From the NCBI GenBank assembly GCA_015680685.1, contig MNCI01026259.1, positions 50,580 to 114,579 on the forward strand: a stretch of DNA of 64,000 nt. Reading direction: 5' to 3'. Of the stretch, positions 10,640 to 23,917 are shown in pieces; position 1 is the first letter of the stretch, and each line of letters starts with the position of its first letter. A program made the position numbers and the translations under genes. The stretch is from Gnetum montanum. Taxonomy: Eukaryota > Streptophyta > Gnetopsida > Gnetales > Gnetaceae. The notes beneath the pieces are model-generated. The model saw only the letters and a list, made by a program, of their open reading frames with translations, had not been told where the DNA came from and ran no database searches.

Positions 10640-13600
10640 GTATGTATACTAACATTTTGCTTATTACTGGGAGGCTACAAGGTGCTGTTAAGGCTCATTT
10701 TGATCATAGTTGAGCTCATCGGCATCCTATGCTACATGAGTGAACCTGTTTCTAACACATCTACACCAGATATGTGGCTAGGCCATTAGGCAGTGTGGTT
10801 CCAACTAGGGGCTTGTGAGTTCCTAGAATACCTACTACAAAAATTTAGTGTGATCATGTGGTCACACTTGGTGGTGGAAGCTGTTAGTGCTATCACCGAG
10901 ACATTGTTGCCTAGGGCTAACTAGGGCATCCTAAAATTCATCTTAGATGAGCCCACTTCTAGTGTTGATGAGGCAAGTGATTCGAGTAGAGGTCCTAGGA
11001 GCACCCAGTAGTTATCTAAGATATGGCGCATGATAGGATTTGCTTGTTACAATAAGAGCAACACCCTTTTTATTATGCTTCAAGTGCATACCTTGTTCTA
11101 GAACTCACTTAGAAATATCTACTACACTAGAGGGTAAGTGCTTTTCATGGTTCTTGTAGTGTTTTTTCTTTATTAGCTCATGTTAAATTTCTAATGACTT
11201 GTGATTAACACTAAGTTCAAAGTTGACGAAGAGGGCCTGCATGATGAGGTGGACACTCTAGCCTTAACCCACACTACCTTGGAGGTGTTCTCATATAGCA
11301 TAAATGTTTGAGCAACTATGATTGAGTAGGTGGGGCCCGATCTAGAGGCCTACCCTACCTGATATTTGAAGGCATATGAGTGATGTAGGATCCACAGCTG
11401 GTTGGATGAAGAGTGGACTATCGATGACATTAACATCAAGGAGATGCTTGCAACACCACCTTCATCTCACACCATGTTTGTACCATGTACATATCTATGT
11501 TTTGGCTCTTGGTTCATGTGGTTGTTCATGCATACCTTTTATTTTACCTCATTTACATAATGCTAATTTTGACATTGATTTTCCTTTGTTGTAGTGGCGA
11601 TTTCCTTAGCCAAGGTGATGATGATCATCATGAGCTGCATAGAGGCCACCCTCATCATGAAGTATGGCAATGTGGAGGGTGTGCAACATTGGCTATGCCA
11701 CAAAGCATCAGATGCATTGATGGCTCAACTTACATGTGCTAGGTTGATGGACCTACTTTTTTCCCTCAGCTTGACTATCCCAATGGCCAAAATGGTCACC
11801 ATCATCAACTCTTTTAGCAAAGATGTTAGGTAGTTTTTCACCTAGGTGCATGGTATGGTAGTAGTGCTAGACCGTAGAGAGGCCTTCTTCGTTGACCTCT
11901 TTGGCCTCCCTATTGATGGACTGATGACTGTCGATAATGCCAATAGGGAGGTGGACTATAGAGGGGAGATCAAGAATTGGTTATGGGCCACTCAATCTTA
12001 CAAAGGAATACTAATTAAGGATGTGCTAGTGCCTGAGGTATGGAAGCTCTATCCTTTGTTTTGTTCTTATGCCTTTCCGATGTTGCTCTCCTAAGGAAAG
12101 ATCCTTATGGTGGAGTAAGCATGGATGATAAAGGAGGTGCTGCTAGAGGGCATGAGGTTCAATTAGGCTACATATATATCCACTAGCCTACATGCAAAGA
12201 TCTCTAGGCTATGATTCAACCTCCAGATGAGATCCCACCTCCACTTCACGTTCTTCATAGGATACCTATGAAGGTTCACAAAGCTCTTGGTTGTGTGAGA
12301 TGATGGACAATGGGTAGTGCAGGATCATTAGTAGCTATTCAAGCCATGTATTAAGCACATGTTCTCTACGACACATCCATAGGACCTTCCAGAGAGAATC
12401 GATGAGTCGTTATCAATAACGACCAAGGGTCCTGTAGGGCAATCGCATAACGCGTGCGATAGCACAAGCAAGGGTTCTCTAGTTGGCACCAAGGACATAA
12501 ACAAGGTGGACCACTATATATCCAAGATAGTGGCACCATCTAAGGCCAAGTTCAAGAGGCCACATCCTAAGAAGAAGGTTGTCCCTAAGATCAAGAAACC
12601 TAGTAGCAAGAGGATCTACATCAAGCTTTAAGGCTTGCATGTAGGTGTTGTAGGTTAGTATGGTGCATTAGTTATATTTATGTATATATTTTTATTTTTA
12701 TATTTTTTTTCTATTATGTCATATTGTTAATTAGCTAATGATATTCTATGTACTAATGAGCTATATGTGTTAATCATAGAGAAAGGACAGAGGGTTGCAG
12801 GAGCAACAGCCGAGGTGGCATTAGAGGAAGCATCTCCTCAAGCTAGGTAGGAGGAGGCTCATGGAGATGAGTTGCATGAGGCAACAAAGATCCTTCAATA
12901 GTTAGAGGAAGAGGGATTGTTCCACCCTGATAGGAGTGACTTTGATAGCTTGTTCGATGGTGTGTAGCTAGGTGAGCCCCCTGCACTCACACCTAAGGGC
13001 TTGCTAGGTAACTAGCTTGTGTCGCCATCTATTACTTCCTGTTTACTCTAGTATCTTTAGTTGTTCGGCTATATTCTAATTGCATCATTGTGTTATAGAC
13101 TCAAATATTCCCACCAATGGTCCCACATCTACTTGTAGCATGGAATCATGGGTAGACATGCTAGATAAATTTACCTTCATGGAAGGCATTGTTGAAGACA
13201 TGGTGGACCACTTATGATAAGCAAACCCTAAGCTCGATATGTGTGCAATGTTGTTTTGCTTTATGTTACTTTACTACTTGAATGCTTAGATTTTGGCTAA
13301 TATTGATCAATTGTTGTATGCCTACAAGTCCTAAGCTATGATGGGATCTAAGTAAGGTGGCTAAAGTGGATGCCCTTCCTAGCCTCCCTCCTAAAGTTGG
13401 TCACATGCCTAACCACATGTACAAGAAATCAAACAAGTGCATGCTTTCCTGTATGAAGGTGTTGTGGGTCTGTAGGCACTCATACAGGCACCTATGGAAA
13501 CATGTGCATGAACTCTAGGAGTGGATGACTAGCCAAGATGCGAAGATCAAATATCTCCAATCCAAATATGACTTCTTAGTGGCTAGATCATAAGGAGATA

Positions 13601-14330
13601 ACACCTAGCATACCTCTAATATCGAGTATGCCCAATATTAGATAGATCTTAGAGGTAAGAATGAGGCCACATGGGAGTTAATAGAGTAGTGACTACAAAT
13701 GGACTTACTTGCCCAAAAGAACCAAGATTGAAAACATTACAACATGAAGGTCTATCGATGGGGGAAAATGTAGAAGAACCACAAGCACCAGTATAAATGA
13801 GAGTGCGATGTGTACCTACAATGGTACAAGGAAGAGTCTACTAAACACCACCACCTCAAGATGTTTCTTAAGGTGACTGGCTGGAGGTAGGCATACAAGT
13901 TGTTCATGCAACACACGTGGTGAGTGACTCTTCTAAGAGGCAGATCATGACCCCTTCTGAAGAAGATTCTTCTACTACCTTTTCAATGGAGCCACTTGCA
14001 TGGACTGCTGTGGATAAAGGCAAGAAACTTGTGAGGATTGACTTTAGCTAGGAGCACTAGATACAACTTTTCAAGGCCAAGATCCTCTGGCACTTAGAGG
14101 TTGGCCTTGGAAAGTTACCTCAAAAACTCATTGATGTGGGACCCTCTCAACTTAGTTTTTTTTATTCCTTTTATGTTTAGGGTTAGCTTGTGTAGTGCAT
14201 ATTTACTTACTTATCATGTGTATTTGCTATGGTTATGATAGGTACCAGGCAATACTACAGGCCCTAGCAATGTGATGGAGGAAGTAGAGTTGCGACCCCT
14301 CCTACTGGGCTTTTTTACTACATTTTACCT
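10640..14330 (+). pseudogene. Accessory ORF of element E, spliced and antisense to gag
   Basis: Plus-strand coding blocks match the minus-strand ORF of element B in order. They are: a block at about 10690-11030 (VWFQLGACEFLEYLLQ, TETLLPRAN); a donor-like ggtaagtg near 11131 and a new block at about 11216-11300 (GLHDEVDTLALTHTTLEVF); a block at about 11594-12090 (FFVDLFGLPIDGL, VDYRGEIKNWLW); a basic region near 12500-12630; an acidic block near 12880-12965 (EEEGLFHPDRSDFDSLFDGV); and a helical block at about 13400-13920 (YLQSKYDFL, KNHKHQYK) that is probably coiled coil. Exon 1 appears lost to the insertion of element 1. Stops are frequent. It is the same family as the B ORF, with no recognisable enzyme motif. 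Outer limits are approximate. Confidence 0.55.
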
Positions 14331-14462
14331 CTAATGCTATTCATGCCATGATGGATGATTATTTACTATTTTTTGTATGTGATGTGTAAACTTATTTTCA
14401 TATGGTCATTTTTTATGCACTTTCTATGCTTATAACGTAATGAATTAATGTGCTAACTAAGG

Positions 14463-14763
14463 ATTATGCAACAATAGTGTGACTAGGTCATTGCCAACCC
14501 CATGCTAGTTTAAGGTCATAGCAGGAGGTCAATGATAGTTTAAGGCCATCTCAAGCCACTACCATGGAATTTAAGGTAGTATTTTAAGGCCATTCCATGT
14601 CACAATGTTATCATTTTAAGGCCATGATAGGCCGCATGTTACTAGTTTAAGGCCATAGCGGGCCACAACATTGCCAGTTTAAGGCCATGGCAAGTCATAG
14701 GGATAGAATTAAAAGCAATAGTTTTAGCCCATTCCATGCTAAAGTAGTATTTTAAGGCTATTC
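14463..14763 (-). repeat. TTAAACTAGC spacer repeats (element E)
   Basis: About seven degenerate copies of a unit read on the plus strand as 'tagtttaaggccatg' (minus strand: catggccttaaactagc). They lie between the gag-protease stop and the accessory ORF, the same place as in element B (30470-30556). Spacing is irregular, about 30-60 bp. Confidence 0.65.
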
Positions 14764-14771
14764 CAATCTCA

Positions 14772-15051
14772 TTATGTTGCTATCTCTCTTTTTGTAATTT
14801 TTGATTTTATAATTTTTATGCATTTGATGTTTTTTTTAATAATTGCGAAGATGTGAACTAACAGGCGAGTGCTTAAACTAAGCAGATGAATGCATAAACA
14901 AAGGGAAACGATGCATAATCTAAGTAAGCAAGCTAAATGTAAATGATGTAAATGCATAAAAAAATGCAATGCAAGTGAAAGTTAAAAATACATGGCACGT
15001 AGAAGTAAAGGGTAGGCAAACACCTAGTACATTTCGAGCTAAGGAGATAGC
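14772..15051. other. AT-rich spacer after gag-protease of element E
   Basis: No coding signal is seen. The stretch is A/T-rich with repeated 'atgcataa' phrases and joins the spacer repeats to the gag-protease stop. The matching stretch of element B (30306-30470) is similarly non-coding. Confidence 0.35.
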
Positions 15052-18000
15052 TTAGTTGTGCAATTGCTTCCTAATCTGATGTGGATTAGGAGATGCATAG
15101 GGCCTAGGTTGCACTATTTGGTAGTCTCCTAGATCCTCACTCACTACGTTGAAGGGTAATTTCACCCAAAAGGCATCCTCTTGTAAGTTACTAGCTTCTT
15201 CTGTCCTTTCGGGTGGGTCTGTCTCATGTGTTTCATTCTCATCCTTTGCTACGGACGAGTCATCAGGAAATTCCACCTCTGACCCTTACTTTGTATCTAT
15301 GTTGTTGATGGCTAGAGGGCCTATGTTATCACTATGGATAATAACCTCACCACCTTTTTATGTAAGGTAGATTTCTTAGTGGATTGAAGAGGAGAAGGAC
15401 CATAATTAGGCCAACCATAACCTGCCCAATATTAAGTTAAAGCTGGGCATTTCCTCTATGATGATGAATTCAGCAATGGTGGGGAATTTCTCCCCTACAC
15501 GAAGGCTATTATGATGATACCCTTAACAATAACACATGACCCATTAAAGGACTTTAGGCATGTGATTTTCGTTAGCTTGATTCAGTCCATAAGGCCTAAC
15601 TTATCAACGATAGTGTATGGGATAACATTTGTTGCTACCCCATCATCAACATGCACCCTCTGAATCTTGCATCACCTGACACGTATGGTAATAAATATGG
15701 AGGCTATTATGACCTCATCCTTCTTAGGATCGACCTTAATTGCCTCATCACAAAACATGAGGATGTGGAGCTCGATTCCTACAGTGGAAGAGGCAACATC
15801 ACTGCGTGGATGGAATTCTCATCTGCCAGGATGTCCTCCATGATACGAATGAAGGTCAACGTCCACACTAGCACTTCACAGTAGGAAAATGAGGTCATAA
15901 ATAGTTCATACAGGCTCAATGTGGTATTTTTCTACTTGAGCACCTGTTTGACTTGGGTTAACGCATCTACGAAGTCCTTACCATTGACTACCATTTTGTT
16001 GGCCTTGACTTCCTCCATGCAGCCCAAGAGATGAATCTTTCATGAAGGTGACTTAGGATTTACTTACTTAGCCTATTTAGAGGCCTCAATGCTTAGTTGT
16101 GGTTTTTTAGTTGTGGCCTTTTCAATTACTTTGGTCATAGGAACTATAGAGATAGGGACTAACTTCGATGGACTAAGAAATCTTTGGTCTTGTTGTTACC
16201 TAGCCATTTTATATATGAGGTATACGTTGGGCCTCTTACATTGCCATCTAGTAGGTCTACCTATGTTTCTAGTGGTATTTGCCCTTGGATGAGAAGGGGT
16301 CGATGCATTTCCCACTACCAAGATTTGGGTAGGTGACGGATTAGCATGTTATGACATCCTAAATACAAAGGATGGCTAAACTATCGTTGTTGCAACATGT
16401 TCTATGATCCTAACCATGAAGGGTGTTGTGGGTGCCTAAGGTGGTAATCTAGTAATGAAGGGGGCCTCAAACTAATGGTGGCTAAGGGGACCCTTGCACT
16501 ACTAGAAGGAACTTGGACCACAAAAGGCTACTACACCAGTTTTGACTTGCCACCCACACTGATGATGTTTATGATGTAGCCAGTACCATCTACAATTAGA
16601 GGATCATTATACACCCTCATGAATTGGTTATAGGATCTAACCAAGTTTGTAGCATCAAGTACCAACTCACCTCTATCAGTCATTCTTTGGAGGTCATCTT
16701 GTACAACTATTCAAAAATCAATGTTATGACTAGGTAGCTAGTGGTAGTGGTAGAATCAATTTAGCCTAAAGTGTTTTGGCATAGGAGGCTCATTTAGTGT
16801 TGCTGATATAGGATTCCTTAGGAGCTCACAATATCTATCATGTCTTTTATGAGCATCTTTGGATATCTACTTGTACTAGATACATCTAGCCTTCAGCAAT
16901 TAGTCCAATAGTTTTGAAGGTTTTAATGGTATTGAGGTGTACTTAGAACAATCCTTGCACTCAAAGTTAGACCTTAGACTAGCTTGCACTATGGCCACTA
17001 GTGACATGGGTTAGTTAGTTACTGTACTACTAGGGCTGGAAATTTTGTTTGTTGGTTGGGGCCCTGGGTGGCCTGGCCATTGGCCTTGGATTGGTTGTTT
17101 TAGCCTCTTTGTCCATAGTTTCCATGATTGCATTATGCTTTCCTTTATCCTTGTCCTTCCTTGCATGCAAGTTTTTGTAGGCCACGAAAGCTAGGTTTTT
17201 ACTAGCTTTAGCTGCATCTTATATGCTCTTGGTCTAGGCAAAGGCTTAGCTTAAATATGGCTAGGACATGTGCTTCAGCTATTGGCTCTTGTATTTCATT
17301 TAATGAGGTACTCTAACATTGGATGAATTTTTATACAGGTTCTAGGTGGCCTTGCTTGATTTGCATCAGTTGGTCTAGTATAGTTTCTGGCTTTAAGTTA
17401 TGCTTGAAGTGCATCACAAATTAGCTTAGAATATCCTCCAAACAGAAGATAGAGCTTCTGGGTAATGCATAATACCAGTCCAATGCCTTGCCAATGAGTA
17501 ACATGGAAAACATGCATATGATGATATGGGGCCATGCCTACAATAGCAAACACTTTGACCTAAATCTAACTAGATGTGCATTGGGATCTCCCTCATTATT
17601 GTACTTTGTGAACTAAGGTAGTGGGGCCCCAACTGGAAGAGTTAGCGATGAGATCACAAGATTGATAAGGTCATCCTGGTAAAAGTCCAACACTTTGACA
17701 ATTATGGAGGAGGAAACCTTGAGCTACTTCACCTCTTCCATCAAGCTTTGAATCATCTAGAATGCCTAGTCTAAGTTGTGAGATGTTCCAGCTAACTATG
17801 CTAGTTGTGCGACTTGTTGCTAGACTAACTATGTGGTCCATGTCCTTGTTATGGGTTATTGAATCACTGAATGGTCTTGATGTATGGGCCATGCTACAGG
17901 GACAGTGATTGGGTGGGTGACACATATGTGGGTTTGGCCAACACCAGGGATGTTGATAAGATAAGCAGGGCATAGGATGTCTAACTCATGTGGGGCTCAN

Positions 18001-18400
18001 CACTCATAGAGTCCTACCGGTGGATGCTAATCCAACTCATCCAAACAAGTGAGCGTGAAATATGGATAAACTATGAAGAACCCCTGCATTAAGAACAAGA
18101 CAAGTTCAAAGCTTGCTTTGAGCATAGGGCACCTTCCATACTGTCTTCCAATAAGTGATCCATGGATTAGCTCTTCTACAGTCTTATTCACCCTTTCTTT
18201 TTGAGACAGTCATATCACTGGTATCACCATCTAGGTCAACGCTTGTTATAACAATGCATTAGAAACATATTAATGTGATAGCTCCCTTTAGCATGCCCTT
18301 CATGGCATCATTACCACCCATCCAACCATCACTATTTAGTGCATCCATGTCAACTCAACCACACTTTCATGCNGTCTAAAAATGGCTAACTCTGATGACT
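15052..18400 (-). pseudogene. Gag-protease ORF of element E, decayed
   Basis: Gag blocks at about 17800-17180 match element B closely (FTKYNNEGDPNAHLV, ALDWYYALPRSSI, LDQLMQIKQG); these are typical of Ty3/gypsy retrotransposon gag. The frame ends at 15052 with PYASPNPHQIRKQLHN. Element B ends its own gag-protease ORF with a matching tail, so the stop is a genuine ORF1 end. The protease part (about 15900-15300) is badly interrupted. The start near 18400 is not certain. Stops in place of Gln and Arg codons dominate. The product would be the particle core plus the maturation protease. Confidence 0.55.
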
Positions 18401-18748
18401 ATACTATCTACACTGAGATATAACTACGCTTTCTATGCTGAGGGCCAACTACACTCTCTATGTTGAGAGTTAACTACACTCTCACTAATACTGCCAAAAA
18501 TCTGGCTAACTGTGGGAATGTGTGCTCTAGGGTTGCTACGCCGAGTTCTAGGGGAACCAACAATGAGGTTCAATCTACACCAACTAGTTAGTAGACAACA
18601 CCTACGCTAGCCTAAGATCTAGCTACTATTGTGTGTGAAATAGGTCCACAAGGGTGTTGGGTCTATGCTAGCCCAAAGCCAACAATGATGATGCAAAGAG
18701 CACACGATACAACCACAAATGAGGTTTGAAGAAGAAAAATGGTTCTAG

Positions 18749-18765
18749 CCCTCCTTCTAATGCCA
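18749..18765 (-). other. Primer-binding site of element E
   Basis: The minus strand reads TGGCATTAGAAGGAGGG next to the LTR end. It corresponds to TGGTGCTAGAAGGAG after the element B 5' LTR. I do not assign the tRNA. Confidence 0.55.
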
Positions 18766-20432
18766 AAATTTGTAATGACTAAAAATGTTGGTGGCTAGAA
18801 CATTGAGAGGTTCACAAGTATACAAGCTAATCCTAAGTTTGCATGAGGGCCTGCTAGACATGAAGACAGGGTACCTTGAACAATCTTGTTGATTAAAGAG
18901 GGACTTACCAAGTGTAATCGGGATGCAGTGTGGTTAGCCATGATGCTGATGAAAAATGGTGCTAAGTGTTCAAGTGGTGTTTGTGGTGTCAATGATATCA
19001 ATGGGGTTGATCATAGTCAAGTTTTTTGACGAAAATGAGAGTGCCAACATGCAGAGACTGCCATCCTAACATAGTTTTAGGCATAGCTATACAATGAAAT
19101 AATGAAAAATGCAAAGACAAGAAGAGAGAGAAATAGAACACCACCCCAAATGGGGTTGAGTGTAGTTAACATCAAAAGGGGTTATAACATACATAATGTA
19201 CAATAGGCATAGTGGGTAGTGTATTCATAGTTTTGGAGGTGTCTAGCCATGAAGATTAATGTTTCATTAAGATGTTTGCATCTATTGGGTTGGCTGCCAT
19301 GATGTACTATGGGCTACAGTGTTCTAGTGAACTATGGTGGGCTACAGTGCTTTGCAACTTTGCTGGTATACCTTTGGTTCTCTCCCATGCACTCCTTAAG
19401 TTTGCCAAGTCTCTAGTCTGCTAAGCCTTCAATTTGCCAACCTTGAAAGACCTACTCACTCAAATTTTTTAAACCTTGAAAATGTTGAGGGCAGGGGTAT
19501 TTATAGGACTAGGTTTAGCATGAAATGTAGGGTAAATGCCACGTGGAAAAGGAGACAGTTGGTATTATGTTGTCAGCCAACTATGCATTCCACTAAGGTT
19601 GGTGATGTTGTGCTCTATCAAACTTTGTGAGATTGTGAGACTGTGACTACATTGCCAACTACATGTGCGTGTGTTGACAGGAAAGCAAGGTACCTAAAAA
19701 AATATGAAATTTTGGAGACTACACTCTAGGACTATGCTCTCCACTATCTTACATGGGGTAGAGCATACTTACAATTTTGGGGACAAAAGGGGATATAAAA
19801 GAGACACATTTTGCTAACTATGCTTACTAAAGATGAGTTGGAGCTGAGCTGAGTGATGTTACCATATTGTGGAGATCATTGGAGGATGTTCTAGCTCACT
19901 ATGCTTAACTACACTCTAGATTGGAAAGAGCATAGTCACATACTTAGAAAACTTCTACAAAAAATTGTGTATGTGCTAACTATGCTCTCCATTGGGGGTT
20001 GACTACACTCCTAACTAGGGTTGAGCATAGTCTCAGCACTTGTCAAAACTTGTGAAAATTGGCTTTTGATTAACTACGCTTGACTACACTCTGGGCTAGG
20101 GGAGAGCATAGTCTTAACACTTAGAAAAATCTACAAAAATTAGGCCTTCATGTTGACTATGCCCTCCATAAGAGGATAACTATGCTCTAGGGTAGTGAAG
20201 ACCATAGTCCCAACACTTAGAAAAATCTGTAGCTTCTGGCTTCATGTTTACACTTTAAAAAATTACAAAACTAGCCTTTTTGTTGACTACACTCTCCACT
20301 AGGCTAACTATGCTCTAGGGCAGTAGAGAGCATAGTTCCAGCACTTAGAAAAATTTTCCAAAAGTGGCCTCATGCTAACACTTAGACAAATTTGTAGTCA
20401 GGATGCCATAGTCTAAATTTGGTGGTGTTTCA
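18766..20432 (-). repeat. 5' LTR of element E
   Basis: On the minus strand it starts TGAAACACCACC at 20432, the same start as the element B LTRs (23918, 41363), and ends near 18766 before the primer site. It has a TATAAATA box at 19498-19505 and many repeats of 'ctatgctct...agagcatag'. The inner edge is good to a few bases only. Confidence 0.65.
19498..20350 (-). promoter_or_regulatory. LTR promoter of element E with inverted-repeat array
   Basis: TATAAATA (minus) lies at 19498-19505 inside the text TCCTATAAATACCCCTGCC, which is echoed by ccctataagtacccctac at 42563-42580 in the element B 3' LTR. Upstream, about 19710-20340, lie repeated actacactctcc / actatgctct half-sites and their complements (agagcatagt), often paired as inverted repeats. 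Confidence 0.55.
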
Positions 20433-22812
20433 CCAATCTTAAGAAGCTTTGGGAATTACAATGTAGATTACAGTTTATTCATAGGTTTATCGCTAAGCTT
20501 ACGGATAAATTATAACCCATGTAATACTTTCTTAAGAAAGGGGTTTACTATGAGTGAATGGCTTAATGCCAAAAGGCCTTTAAAAACCTTAAGCAAGAGT
20601 TGGTACAAATATTGATAGTCTATGCTCCACAAGAAGCTAAATCATTTTACATCTACCTTGCCATCTCTGACATGTCCATTGCTTCTCTACTTTTTCAGAA
20701 ATGTGACTTTGAAGTAGAGATGCCTATATACTACCTAAGCCATGCATTAGTTTCCTACAAGACCTAATACACTAAAGAAAAGAAGTATTTTCTAGTACTA
20801 GTCTTCTCATTGAAGAAGTGAAGATACTATCTTTTCAAAAGCTAAGTCAACATCATTTGTAAAGATAATGTGCTTAGAGCCATAATGACCAACATCTACA
20901 AAATTAGTCATATAGCTCAATGGAAAGTCATAATTGCAGAGCCTAACCTTCATTACATCTCTCAATCCTTCACAACATGTTAAGCCATAGCCATACAACT
21001 CATAATCTCACCTATTGATGACCAAGTAGCCATAGATCCTGAGTTCCTTAATGAGCACATTAACACTATTAGCCTAAGTGCTTGAGGGTTATGAGGTGAT
21101 CATGCACTTTGCAAAGCTTCAATTGCCCATGGGACCAATGCTGCTACTATCATAACATTTCCATATGTTGAAATCTAATCCTTTGCCTATCATTTTGAGT
21201 TTTCATGCATAAACAACATAGTGAAGTATGAGGGTTCAACTATAGAGATGATGGTAGCTTGTGACCTAGGGATTAGATGCTTAATGATCAAAGGTGATTC
21301 ACAACTTGTGATTAACCAACTGAAGTCTATGCATGTTAATCCAAACACTTACAACCTTATTATGACCTAGGAAAGCAATTGTTATAATAATTTGTAGACA
21401 TTGATATCAAACACATACCTTGAAAAAAGAATGGCATAGCCAATGTAATCACAATGCTAGCCCTCAGGGTTATGCTAGATGTGTTTAGTAGGTTTTCCAT
21501 CTTAACTATGAACTATGCTATTCCCATCATGTAGAAAACTAAGGACATCTTTGTGGTCATCATTCATGCTGCTCCTACTAGGGAGTGGTATGATGATATT
21601 AAATTTTACTTTATGCATGAAAAATCCTCACAAGGCCTAACTACTACTAAAAAGGACATTATACATAAATTCTCGAATAAGTATGTCATTGTAGGTGATA
21701 ACACATTATGTTGACAATCCTATGATGGCATATTACTAAAGTTATTGGGTATAAATAAAGCTAGACTAATCCTAGAAAATGTTCACAAGAGTGTTTTTGG
21801 GGGACATATAGGACTAGGATTAGATGTTTAGGCTACCACTAGCCCCATATGGAAAGTGACTACTTGTAGAAGTTTAAGCAATGTGACACATGATAATGGC
21901 ATAGTCTCTTGATACATGTATCATTGACTAAGCTACTTACAACTTAGATCACTTGGCCATTTCAATGATGGTGGTTGAATATTATTGGACCTATAATGTC
22001 TAAGTCTTTTATAGGGCATAGCTTCATCATCATCACAATCAAATACTTAAACAAGCAGGTTGAGGCTATTTTCTTAAGGAAGACTACATTCAACCAAGTC
22101 TACAAGTTTATCCTAGATAACATTGTAGCCTGTTTTGGCATACCCATGACCATAGTTAAAGATAATGGACCATAATTTAGTAGTCACTAAATGAAATATT
22201 TTTGTCACAACCTAATAATTAAACATTCTTTTTTGTCACCTTATTACCCTCAAGCCAATGGAAAAGTGAAAGCCAGCAACAATGCCATCATCAACTTGCT
22301 CAAGAAGATGCTCAACAATAGCAAGCACAAATGGCATGAGTGGCTTGTCCATGCACTATGGGACTATAGAACAACCTAATTTACAATAATTGGTGCAATC
22401 CCTTATAGCCTAGTCTATGATTATAAAGTCATTTTACCTCTTGAATTTGAGGTGCCATCACTCTAAGTAGCCTTGACTAACTTCATCAACAAGGATTAAA
22501 ATAAGAAGTTGTAGAAAATGGTCCTAGACTCAATGGAAGAGTAGCATATGTAAGCACTTGCTCACATTGAGCACTGTTAAGAGAGGTAGATATAATAGCA
22601 CCACCATAGCTTGACCAAAGTGTAAGATCAAGGAGGGAAACATGGTTCTCAAAGCCATCTGCAAGCATGTAGCTAAATTCTCAGCCAACTGGGAAGGTTC
22701 CTTCATTGTCACTAGAGCCTATGAGAATGAAGCATACAAGATAGCTGACATGAATGGGAATGAGTTGGTCAATCTAGTCAATCATTCCTATCTAAAGACA
22801 TATTACATGTAG
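20433..22812 (+). pseudogene. Element F: partial Tat-like pol (RT end, two RNase H domains, integrase)
   Basis: The fragment begins inside the RT connection region (aligning with about 37090 of element B) and ends at TAG 22810-22812 after the usual SYLKTYYM tail. In order: Ty3-type RNase H (about 20560-21000, with a YYLSHALVSYK block); a second, archaeal-type RNase H-like block (about 21100-21400, KYEGSTIEMMVACDLGI then KGDSQLVINQL); an integrase zinc region (about 21780-21900, weak); integrase core (about 21960-22380, VKDNGP then SPYYPQANGKVKAS); and a C-terminal block (GNMVLKAICKHVAKFSANW). Two RNase H domains in one pol are a known hallmark of the Tat lineage. Many stops; the 5' half is absent, cut at the LTR of element E. 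Confidence 0.7.
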
Positions 22813-22861
22813 CCAATGATCATCAATAAGTGATCCTACTTACAATCACTTTCTAGGACCT

Positions 22862-22995
22862 AAAATTGGTGACACGACCAACCAAGGCCTTAAACATGCA
22901 CCATGGTCTGCTACGATCTTAAACTGGCACCATGGCCTACTAGGGCCTTAAACTGGTACCATGGCCCACCATGGCCTTAAACTAGCAAATTTGGT
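22862..22995 (+). repeat. TTAAACTAGC spacer repeats after element F pol
   Basis: About four copies of a unit like ccatggccnaccanggccttaaactag follow the pol stop. The same unit follows pol in element B (39480-39795). Confidence 0.6.
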
Positions 22996-23901
22996 GACCT
23001 GTGTAGCTTGGTTTTATCATTTCGTGTGGCCTATATATGCATTTCAATGCTATAACATGTTTTGTTTACTTGGTGTTCTTGTCCTCTTTGAGTGGTGTTT
23101 GCAGGATGAAGCCTGAAGCCATCACAAGGGTGCAACTCATTATGGTAGCAAGTCACCACATGACCTTGATGTGTAAGATTTGGTGAGTTTTTCCTACTAT
23201 GTCAAGAGTGCTTTCACCATCGTCCTCAATCTAGCACCACTCCTTAAGCCCAACCCTATAGCCTTGTTATGACTTTCCATATCTTCAAGAACGATGTTGA
23301 CCAATATTCAACATTCATGCACTATAGCCATATCTTCATCATGCTTCATTCCACTTAAATGTAATGCATTTCATTTAGTGAGAAATCACTAAGTCCATCG
23401 AGCATAATGCATCTTGTTTGATGGGAAAACCACCAAGTCTTTTGAGTGTAGCACAACTCACTCAATGGAAAAACCAAATCTACTTGACCTTGGAAATGAG
23501 ACCCCATGAAGGTTTGATCCCACCAAAAAAAAAGAAAGAAAAAGAAAATTACAAACAAGCCAAATGGCCAAATGAGGCCTCAAATCCTAATGCCCAAAGT
23601 CACCTTAGAGTGAAGTGATTGGGTTCTCAAATGCATTTGCTAAGTGACCAATACTTCAAAACATGTCAATACCATGTTGTAGCCATGATGTCAACACTTG
23701 GAACATATTCCTAGCCTTCATAACCATTTTTTTGCAACCTTAACATCATCATCTCATCATAGCCTGATCCCATCATCACAAGCACTCTTCAACATGGTTC
23801 AACATGACTAGATCAAGCACAAAGAGGGAACATCAGTGGTGGACCTATAGTGGTGTTTTTTATTCTTTGTTGATGCCTCTCAAGTCAATCCTTCAAAAAT
23901 C

Positions 23902-23913
23902 AACAAAGAGGGG
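23902..23913 (+). other. Polypurine tract before the LTR shared by F and B
   Basis: AACAAAGAGGGG lies just upstream of the LTR start TGAAACACCAC at 23918. The same tract precedes the element B 3' LTR at 41347-41358. Its presence in front of this LTR marks it as the 3' LTR of element F. Confidence 0.6.
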
Positions 23914-23917
23914 CCAT

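Larger units (their letters stand above)
9967..20432 (-). mobile_element. Element E: truncated Tat-like Ty3/gypsy element
   Basis: Minus-strand order: 5' LTR from 20432, primer site 18749-18765, gag-protease 18400-15052, a TTAAACTAGC spacer array near 14763-14463, then an opposite-strand accessory ORF (10640-14330). Pol and the 3' LTR are missing: element 1 begins at 9966, where the rest would lie. The parts are collinear with element B, which gives the expected order. The LTR edge at 20432 meets element F pol with no gap, so E probably inserted into F. Ambiguous bases (N) at 18000 and 18373 show minor assembly uncertainty. Confidence 0.7.

Noticed and set aside
18000-18373. Ambiguous bases as a real polymorphism
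   Set aside because: Single N positions at 18000 and 18373 are more simply assembly or base-call uncertainty.
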